From: JAVJSF01 sp040219555
GTDB taxonomy: Bacteria > Actinomycetota > Thermoleophilia > Miltoncostaeales > Miltoncostaeaceae
DNA length: 64,000 nt
Assembly: GCA_040219555.1 (NCBI GenBank)
Contig: JAVJSF010000009.1
Location: 186,001-250,000 of the forward strand
Direction of reading: 5' to 3'
Of this stretch, positions 56,964-64,000 are shown in pieces (position 1 is the first letter of the stretch; the number at the start of each line of letters is the position of its first letter). The notes under the pieces were generated by a model. It did not search any database, was not told the origin of the DNA, and saw nothing but the letters and a program-made list of their open reading frames with translations. A program made the position numbers and the translations under genes.

Positions 56964-57744
56964 GAGGCGGCTGCCGCGGTTCGGAGCCGCGCGACCCGAT
57001 CCCGCCGTCCTGCGGCGCATCGAGGCGAGCGTGCGCGCCGAGACCCATCGTCTGTACGGCGACCACGACGCCCCGCCGGCGACCACGGCGGCGCGTCCCG
57101 CGCGTCGGCGGCGTCCCCTGGCGGTCGCCACCGGGGCCGCCGCCCTGGCGCTCGGCGGCGTCGCCGGGGCCGCGATCATCCTGAACTCGGGCGATGGGAC
57201 GGTGCGGGTCGACCCGGCGGCCGTGCCGGCCATCCGCGAGACCGCGGACCTGCGCCAGGCGCCCTGGCTCTTCCAGCAAGGGGGGTCGCCCCACATCGCG
57301 ACGGTCGCCCCCGCGGGCTCGCTGCAGTTCCCGCCCGGCACCGGCTATCCCCGGGCGGTGGAGCAACTCGTGCGCTCGGCCCTCACCCGGGGAACGCTGC
57401 CCGCGGGCTCCTCCCCGGGGCCCCCGCTGCCCGAGGGCGTGGTGTGGCGACCCGGTGGCCCCGGGGAGGAGCCGCGGCTGAGCCTGATCGCCCCCCTCGG
57501 CTACACCGTCCCCGAGGGTCGCGTCCGCGCACCCTCGTTCAGCTTCGATCCGGACATCACCTTCCGCCAGGCCGAGGCGATCCTGGCGCGCCTGCGGCGC
57601 GGAGCGCTGATCGGTGCGGGCGCCGCGCGGGGGCTCTCGGTGGATGTCCCCCGCCTTCCCCAGTGCCAGATCCAGCCGCCGGACGTGGTGGTCGCGCCCT
57701 GCCGCATCGACCCACCGCCCGCGGCAGGGGAGCCCGGGGCGTGA
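56953..57744 (+). CDS. Paralogue A: putative membrane anti-sigma-like protein
   Basis: A 263-residue protein. The cytoplasmic part (about residues 1-55) contains PAVLRRIEASVRAETHRLYG. One membrane helix follows (about residues 58-77). The outside domain is shared with paralogues B and C (ADLRQAPWLFQQGGSPHIAT, PPGTGY, RLSLIAPLGYTVPEG, VDVPRLPQCQI, with Cys-11-Cys). Overlap with the sigma gene and one-pass topology suggest it restrains the sigma factor. The cytoplasmic segment is not a recognisable zinc anti-sigma domain. Confidence 0.8.
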   Translation: MARRRRLPRFGAARPDPAVLRRIEASVRAETHRLYGDHDAPPATTAARPARRRRPLAVATGAAALALGGVAGAAIILNSGDGTVRVDPAAVPAIRETADLRQAPWLFQQGGSPHIATVAPAGSLQFPPGTGYPRAVEQLVRSALTRGTLPAGSSPGPPLPEGVVWRPGGPGEEPRLSLIAPLGYTVPEGRVRAPSFSFDPDITFRQAEAILARLRRGALIGAGAARGLSVDVPRLPQCQIQPPDVVVAPCRIDPPPAAGEPGA

Positions 57745-57769
57745 CCGGGTCGCATCGTTCCGGCCCGAT

Positions 57770-57797
57770 GGAACCGCCGCGCTCGCGCGCGGGTACC
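57770..57797 (+). promoter_or_regulatory. ECF-type promoter before paralogue B
   Basis: GGAACC (57770-57775), 16 bp, GGTACC (57792-57797). The transcript would begin near 57804, about 50 bases before the ATG, and span a GTGGGAC/GTCCC near-palindrome. Confidence 0.75.
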
Positions 57798-57853
57798 AAG
57801 GGTGGGACAGGATGTCCCGAACGGGCGCGCACGCGCTACCACGGGAGGACAGG

Positions 57854-58696
57854 ATGACCGACCACGAACCACAGCGCGATGCCCCCGCGGACCCCGGCGG
57901 CACCGGGCGGCGACCCGAGGACCGCATCCACCGGTGGGCCCCGGTGCTGAGCCGGCCGCGACGCGAGACGCTGCGGCGTATCGAGGGCCGGGTGCGGCAG
58001 GAGGCCCATCGCCGCTACGGCGCAGGAGGCCACTCCGGGACCGTGGCGCTCCAGCGACGCCCCCTGCGCCTGCTGGTGGCGAGCGGCGTCGTCGTCTGCG
58101 GGCTCGGAGGCGCCGCGGGCGCGGCGATGCTGTTCCAGTCCGGCGACGGCTCGGTCCCGGTCGACCGCGGCGCCGAGCGCGCAATCCGCGAGTCGTCGGA
58201 CCTACGCCGGGCGCCGTGGCTCTTCCAGCCGGCCGGTTCGCCCCACATCGCCACGGTGCCCGCGCGGCGCTCGCTGCTGTTCCCCCGCGGCACCACCTAC
58301 CGTCAGGCTCTGACGCAACTGTCGCGCTGGGTGGTGGCGCGCGGCCGGATCCCGGCCCGCACCCGCCCGGTGGCGCCCCTGCCGCGCGGGGTCGTGTGGC
58401 AGCCCGGCACGCGCACCCGCGGGCCGCGCCTGAGCCTGGTGGCCCCGTTCGGCTACACCATCCCGGAGGGCGCGGTGCGCACCCCGTCGTACCGCTTCCG
58501 TCCCGGGGTGGACATCCGGCAGGCCGCGGCGATCCTGCGGCGCCTGCGCGGCGGCGGGCTCATCGGGGCCCAGCGCGCCCGCGGCCTCGGTGTGGATACG
58601 CCCCGCCTGGCCCGTTGCCAGATCAACCCGCCCGGCCGCACTCCGCTGCGCTGCCGCATCGAGCAGCCCCGGAAGGATCCGGCGCCCCGAACCTGA
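57854..58696 (+). CDS. Paralogue B: membrane-anchored relative of A
   Basis: A 280-residue protein. A charged N-terminus is followed by RRETLRRIEGRVRQEAHRRYG, matching the cytoplasmic segment of paralogue A. A helix (about residues 70-90) and the same outside domain follow (SDLRRAPWLFQPAGSPHIAT, PRGTTY, RLSLVAPFGYTIPEG, VDTPRLARCQI, Cys-11-Cys). ATG at 57854 has GGGAGG upstream; an in-frame ATG at 57812 is also possible. Its separate ECF-type promoter would place it under the same sigma factor. Confidence 0.8.
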   Translation: MTDHEPQRDAPADPGGTGRRPEDRIHRWAPVLSRPRRETLRRIEGRVRQEAHRRYGAGGHSGTVALQRRPLRLLVASGVVVCGLGGAAGAAMLFQSGDGSVPVDRGAERAIRESSDLRRAPWLFQPAGSPHIATVPARRSLLFPRGTTYRQALTQLSRWVVARGRIPARTRPVAPLPRGVVWQPGTRTRGPRLSLVAPFGYTIPEGAVRTPSYRFRPGVDIRQAAAILRRLRGGGLIGAQRARGLGVDTPRLARCQINPPGRTPLRCRIEQPRKDPAPRT

Positions 58697-58756
58697 CCGC
58701 GGCGCGGCGGGCGGCGGCCGGCCCGGCATCGCCACGGGCCGGCCGCCGAGCGGTGC

Positions 58757-58867
58757 TCACACGCCGGCGCCCGTCCAGGGTCCCAGCATGATCAGCGCCC
58801 CGATGGCGACGCCGACGAGCACCATCACGAACACCCACCGCAGGTCGCTCTTTTCTCCATCACTCAT
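58757..58867 (-). CDS. 36-residue membrane microprotein of the ECF locus
   Basis: A 36-residue single-helix protein (MSDGEKSDLRWVFVMVL, then GVAIGALIMLGPW). The helix closely matches that of paralogue C (GIAIGALLVLRPW), as if only the anchor had been kept. GAGGAGG lies eight bases before the ATG, and an ECF-type promoter is immediately upstream. These signals make it more than a chance ORF. Function unknown. Confidence 0.7.
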   Translation of the reverse strand: MSDGEKSDLRWVFVMVLVGVAIGALIMLGPWTGAGV

Positions 58868-58888
58868 CCGGTCCACCTCCTCGCCCTC

Positions 58889-58916
58889 TGTACCCGGGAG
58901 GCCGGCGATCCGTTCC
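58889..58916 (-). promoter_or_regulatory. ECF-type promoter before the microprotein
   Basis: On the minus strand GGAACG (58911-58916), 16 bp, GGTACA (58889-58894), about 22 bases before the ATG. Confidence 0.75.
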
Positions 58917-58972
58917 ACGATGGCGCCGGATCGCACGTCGGGCGCCCCGGGTGGGTGGATCTCGCACCCGAG

Positions 58973-59000
58973 GGAACCGATCGGGTCCCGCCCGGGTACA
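58973..59000 (+). promoter_or_regulatory. Orphan ECF-type promoter facing an antisense direction
   Basis: GGAACC (58973-58978), 16 bp, GGTACA (58995-59000). A near-palindrome CGGTGGGAC-ATGAC-GTCCCACCG follows (59003-59025), as it does after the paralogue B promoter. Downstream on this strand lies only the antisense of the next gene. The 273-bp gap 58868-59140 holds nothing else I can support. Confidence 0.6.
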
Positions 59001-59140
59001 CACGGTGGGACATGACGTCCCACCGGTGCGCCGTCGAGGACACCGGGGACCGGTCGCAGGAGAGGGCGGCCGGCCCCGCGACGGCGACGGAGCCATCGGG
59101 TGCGGACTCCGCCCCGCACCCGTGGCCCCGCCGGCTCCAG

Positions 59141-59674
59141 CTAGGTGTCGAACTGCTCCTTGGCCAGGTAGAGGCGGGCCTGGCGGGCCCCCTCGACCAT
59201 GACGGCGAGCTTGGCCTCCACCACCTCGACGGGCAGAGCCTCCAGCCCCGGCCCTGCGGCCACCCACAGCGCCGAGGGGATCCCGGCCTGGGCCGCCGTG
59301 AGCACCGCGCGGGCCACATCCATGACGGCCTCTACCGCAGGCTCGGAGACCCCGACGGGGCGGACGATCACATCGTCGGGACCGATGCCGTACAAGGGCG
59401 CGTCGGCGCCGGCCGGCCCCTCGATGATCGCCGCGCCGGCTGCCGCCAGGCCGGCGGAGTCGAAGCCGCGCGCCAGCAGGGGGCGCACCGGGACGGCGGC
59501 GCGGGCGAAGGCGACCGCCTCGGGTCCGTCCTCGGCGAGCCCGGTGGACAGGACATCCAGGCCGATGCGCATCAGGTTCTCCGGCCAGGAGACGCCCGGG
59601 GGCAGGGGGCCGAGGGCGATGGTGGGCAGCACGGGCAACTGCACCCCGCGCGCCGAGAGCTCGTCGCGTCGCAT
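59141..59674 (-). CDS. Uncharacterised soluble protein
   Basis: A 177-residue protein with mixed alpha/beta sequence, no signal or membrane segment and no family I recognise. Visible blocks are LPVLPTIALGPLPPGVSWPENL, YGIGPDDVIVRPVGVSEPAVE and ALPVEVVEAKLAVMVEGARQARLYLAKEQF. Composition and codon pattern look coding. ATG at 59674 is used; GTG at 59728 would add 18 low-complexity residues. It is divergent from the permease gene. Confidence 0.65.
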   Translation of the reverse strand: MRRDELSARGVQLPVLPTIALGPLPPGVSWPENLMRIGLDVLSTGLAEDGPEAVAFARAAVPVRPLLARGFDSAGLAAAGAAIIEGPAGADAPLYGIGPDDVIVRPVGVSEPAVEAVMDVARAVLTAAQAGIPSALWVAAGPGLEALPVEVVEAKLAVMVEGARQARLYLAKEQFDT

Positions 59675-59728
59675 GGCGGCACGGTACCCGCGGGCGCGGG
59701 GCCCCGCCCGCCGCCGGCCCACCCGCAC

Positions 59729-59734
59729 TACAGT
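59729..59734 (+). promoter_or_regulatory. Leaderless-type -10 for the permease gene
   Basis: TACAGT ends eight bases before the GTG at 59743, without a clear Shine-Dalgarno. Confidence 0.45.
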
Positions 59735-59742
59735 CGTCCCTC

Positions 59743-60928
59743 GTGAGACAGGTACTCGGCCGCGTGGGCCCCTGGGTGGGCCTCTCCACCAGCCCGGTCG
59801 CGCTCGTGGCCGGCGGGGGCGTGGCCGAGGGCCTGCGCGGCTGGTCCCTGGTCGTGGCCCTGGTGGTGGGCTCGCTTCTGCTGGCCACGCTGGCCGGCGC
59901 CCAGGGCGTGGTGGGCCAGCGCACCGGACGCCCGCTGGCGTCCATCACCGCCGACACCCTGGGCACGGCGGGCAGCCGCTGGGTGGGATCGGTGGTGATG
60001 CTGGCGATGATGCTCGGCTGGTTCGGCGTCAACGCCGGGCTGGCCGGCGTGGCGACCGGCCGGCTGGTCGGCCTCCCCGACCCCGCAGGCATCGCGCTGT
60101 TCGCGGCCGTCCTGCTGGCGGTGGCCCTGCGGGGGTTGGGCGTGTTGTCCTGGGCCGGCCTCGCGGCCGGCGTGGCCGCCACCGCGCTCGCGGCGTACGG
60201 GATGGCGCTGGTACTGGACGGGGAGGAGCTGACCCTCAGCGGTGGCCTGACCGCCTCGCAGCCGATGTCGCTGGCCGCCGGGATCACGCTCATGGTGGGC
60301 TACGGGGCCGCGTTCTCGCTGCGCACGCCGGACTTCACCCACGACCTGGCCCGCGCCTCGCAGGTGGTGGCGTGCGCCCTGTGGGGCCTCGGCGTGCCGC
60401 TGATCGGCTTCGCCACCGCCGGCGCGCTCCTGTACGCCGCGACGGGCGAGTGGGACCTGGCCGAGGCCCTTCGCGCGCTGGGCAGCGCGGACCTGGCCTA
60501 CCTGTTCGTGGCCGTGGGGTTCACCGGCTCGGTGCTCACCAACATCTGGTCGGGAGGCCTGGCGCTGCGGGATGTCGCCCCCGCGGTGGGCCGGATCACG
60601 GCCATGGTCGCCGTGACCGCGCTCGGCGCGGCGGCCGCCGCCGCGGGGCTCGCCGACCGGGCTCTCGACTGGCTGACGCTCATGGCGCTGGCGGCCCCCG
60701 GGCTGGTGGTGCTGTGCGTCCTCGCCAGAGACACGACAGATGGCCCCCGTCCCGCATGGAGGATGATCCCACTCTCGGCGTGGGCGATGGGTATCGTTTG
60801 CGCGATCGGCCTGCAGATCGCGGGCTCGAGCTTCGCCCTTCCCGCTGCTGCCCTCATCCCGGCCGCCGCGTTCCTGCTGCTGATGCGGCTCACTGGGCGA
60901 CACGATGACCCCACCCCGGAGAAGATCG

Positions 60929-60942
<14 letters not shown>
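59743..60942 (+). CDS. NCS1-type (CodB-like) permease
   Basis: A 399-residue carrier with 11-12 helices. GLSTSPVALVAGGGVAEGL in the first helix and LRTPDFTHDLARASQVV after helix 6 match cytosine/hydroxymethylpyrimidine permeases of the NCS1 family. LTNIWSGGLALRDVAP is also typical. The substrate is probably a nucleobase or thiamine precursor but cannot be fixed. The short charged tail overlaps the pckA start by 14 bases. Confidence 0.82.
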
Positions 60943-62503
<1,561 letters not shown>

Positions 62504-62511
62504 GAGGTACC

Positions 62512-62545
62512 GCATCCGGGCCGCCCCAGGGGACGGCCCGGATGC
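62512..62545. terminator. Bidirectional terminator hairpin after pckA
   Basis: Twelve-base perfect arms GCATCCGGGCCG (62512-62523) and CGGCCCGGATGC (62534-62545). The inner CCCC-A-GGGG also pairs, leaving one bulged A. It lies between convergent pckA and the MFS gene. There is no T tract, so it may act mainly as a barrier hairpin. Confidence 0.65.
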
Positions 62546-62560
62546 ACGGGGCCCGGCCCC

Positions 62561-64000
62561 TCAGCCGGGCCCGCCGGTCGGACCCGGCGGGGGCAGCGCC
62601 ACGTGCGGCACCTCGGCACGGCGCCCGCGCCCCAGCGAGAGCGCCGCGCCGATCAGTGCGATGGTGGCGGCCACCGCCATCGCCGCGCGGTAGCCGTCGA
62701 GGTACTCCTCCGCCCCGGTGCCCGGCGCGCCGGCGCCCACCAGGACGTCGGCGCCGGCCGGGCCAAGCGAGGCGGCCGCGATGCTGCCGAGGACGGCCAG
62801 CGAGAACGACTGGCCCAGCGTGCGCATCAGCGCCAGCACGGCCGAGGCCACGCCGTAGTCGTCGCGGGGCGCCGCGCCCATGACCGCCGCCGTGTTGGGT
62901 GAGCTGAACAGACCCATCCCGGCGCCCACCAGCACCAGGCCGGCCAGCAGGTGGGCGAGCGGCACCCCTGCCGGCAGGAGGGCCAGCACGATCAGGCCGG
63001 CCGCGATCACCACCATCCCGCCGCTGGCCAGTGCCCGCGAGCCGATGGTGTCCGACAGGCGCCCCGCCAGCGGGGCCACCACCGCCATCACCCCCGCCTG
63101 GCCCACCAGGACGAGGCCGGTCTCGATGGGCCGGTACCCGGCGACGACCTCGCACAGGACGGCGGTGAGGGCGATGCACCCGAAGGCCGCCGTGTAGTTC
63201 AGGAGCGCGGCCAGGTTCCCCAGGGCGTACAGGCGGCTGCGCCGGAACAGGCCGAGGTCCAGAAGAGGTGCCCGGCCACGGCTCTGGGTGACCACGAACA
63301 GGGCGGCGGCCACCGCCCCGCCCGCCAGCAGCGCGGTCACCCGCGACGACGACCACCCCCACAGCGGCCCGAAGCTGACGCCCACCAGCAGGCCCACCAG
63401 CGCGCCGCCCAGGGTGATCGTGCCGGGTGGGTCGAGCGACGGCCGGCCGGCCCGTGGGCGCGGCTCGTGCAGCGGTGCCGCCACCAGCAGGGCCACCGCC
63501 GCCACGGGCAGGTTCACGAGGAAGATCGCGCGCCAGTCGGCCACCTCGATCAGCAGGCCGCCCACCAGGGGGCCCACCGACAGGCCCAGGTAGATCGCCA
63601 TGATCGTCAGGCCCAGGGCCTGCCCGCGGCGCTGGGGCGGATAGGCCGCGCTGACCAGTGCGGCCGCGGTGGCCGCCAGCATCCCGCCGCCGACGCCCTG
63701 GACCAGGCGCGAGACGATGAGCACCTCGGGGCCGGTGGCCAGGCCGGCGCCCAGCGATCCGAGCGCGAACACCAGCACCCCGAGCCGCCACACTCTCAGG
63801 CGCCCCCACTGGTCGGCCAGACGCCCCACCGGTATCAGGGCGAGCGCGTAGCTGAGGAGGTAGCCGGCCTGCACCCAGAGGGCGCCGCTGAAGCTGAGCC
63901 CGAGGGCGTCGCCCAGGGCCGGGAGGGCCACGGCGACCACGGTGACGTCGATGGGGCCCATGAACGCCCCGAGTCCGGCGATCAGCAGCACCCGCCCACG
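62561..64000 (-). CDS. DHA2-type MFS drug exporter (start at or beyond window edge)
   Basis: At least 476 residues with about 13-14 helices. The first-helix MGPIDVTVVAVALPAL, GRLADQWGRLRVWRLG (motif A), LIVSRLVQGVGGGMLAA and GPLVGGLLIEVADWRAIFLVNLP (motif C and the following loop) are typical of the EmrB/QacA family. It exports drugs or metabolites by proton antiport. The frame stays open to the window end; GTG at 63991 is a possible start. It converges on pckA. Confidence 0.9.
   Translation of the reverse strand, partial: RGRVLLIAGLGAFMGPIDVTVVAVALPALGDALGLSFSGALWVQAGYLLSYALALIPVGRLADQWGRLRVWRLGVLVFALGSLGAGLATGPEVLIVSRLVQGVGGGMLAATAAALVSAAYPPQRRGQALGLTIMAIYLGLSVGPLVGGLLIEVADWRAIFLVNLPVAAVALLVAAPLHEPRPRAGRPSLDPPGTITLGGALVGLLVGVSFGPLWGWSSSRVTALLAGGAVAAALFVVTQSRGRAPLLDLGLFRRSRLYALGNLAALLNYTAAFGCIALTAVLCEVVAGYRPIETGLVLVGQAGVMAVVAPLAGRLSDTIGSRALASGGMVVIAAGLIVLALLPAGVPLAHLLAGLVLVGAGMGLFSSPNTAAVMGAAPRDDYGVASAVLALMRTLGQSFSLAVLGSIAAASLGPAGADVLVGAGAPGTGAEEYLDGYRAAMAVAATIALIGAALSLGRGRRAEVPHVALPPPGPTGGPG

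Noticed and set aside
59012..59746. A plus-strand open frame starting MTSHRCAVEDTGD after the orphan ECF-type promoter
   Set aside because: Most of it is the antisense of the gene at 59141-59674, with a His/Gly/Gln-rich shadow composition. It shows none of the paralogue domain motifs. I kept the promoter but not the gene.

Overview
The window is a very G+C-rich bacterial chromosome segment, densely packed with protein genes and with no rRNA, tRNA, CRISPR array, insertion sequence or prophage that I could see. The codon use, many four-base stop/start overlaps (ATGA, GTGA, TTGA), leaderless-looking TANNNT promoters and gene content point to an actinobacterium. A Thermoleophilia-like lineage is my guess, not a demonstrated fact.

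Layout. 0-5.4 kb: the tail of a minus-strand phosphoesterase operon, then rpsF-ssb-rplI-dnaB-purA (rpsR is missing from its usual place) and an unknown gene. 5.4-6.3 kb: a carbonic anhydrase and a small membrane protein on the minus strand. 6.4-17.6 kb: purD-purB-purC-purS-purQ-purL-purF-purM-purN-purH, almost the whole IMP pathway; purE/purK are not here. 17.7-23.9 kb: an anchored serine protease, alanine dehydrogenase, a CtpE-like P-type ATPase, and a VKOR/DsbA-like oxidative folding pair. 24.0-30.7 kb: a tightly coupled nurA-herA-sbcD-sbcC operon, a bacterial version of the archaeal DNA end-resection cluster. 30.7-35.4 kb: a lipoprotein and the three-subunit proton-translocating transhydrogenase, followed by a 410-bp gap full of hairpins. 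35.4-42.5 kb: a YwaF-type membrane protein, astacin-like metallopeptidase, DUF302 protein, MFS carrier, S9 peptidase and a membrane Ser/Thr kinase. 42.6-50.7 kb: fabD-fabG-fabF-fabF-(small membrane protein)-metH in one run.

50.8-59 kb is the regulatory part of the window. It holds a sigma-like protein fused to a membrane anchor, a zinc alcohol dehydrogenase divergent from a soluble histidine kinase/response regulator pair, and then a compact locus I do not recognise from the literature: an ECF sigma factor, three paralogous single-pass membrane proteins with a conserved C-terminal Cys pair, a coupled secreted protein and a 36-residue membrane microprotein. Four sites in this locus share GGAAC(C/G)-16 bp-GGTAC(C/A). 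Three stand directly before family genes and one is an apparently orphan copy. This looks like the sigma factor's own regulon and is the best candidate for an undescribed system.

59-64 kb: an unknown gene, an NCS1-type permease overlapping pckA, a strong terminator hairpin, and an MFS drug-type exporter that runs off the window. A side theme is non-canonical start codons: rpsF appears to begin at AUC, and the CtpE-like ATPase, fabD and the edge phosphoesterase at CUG.
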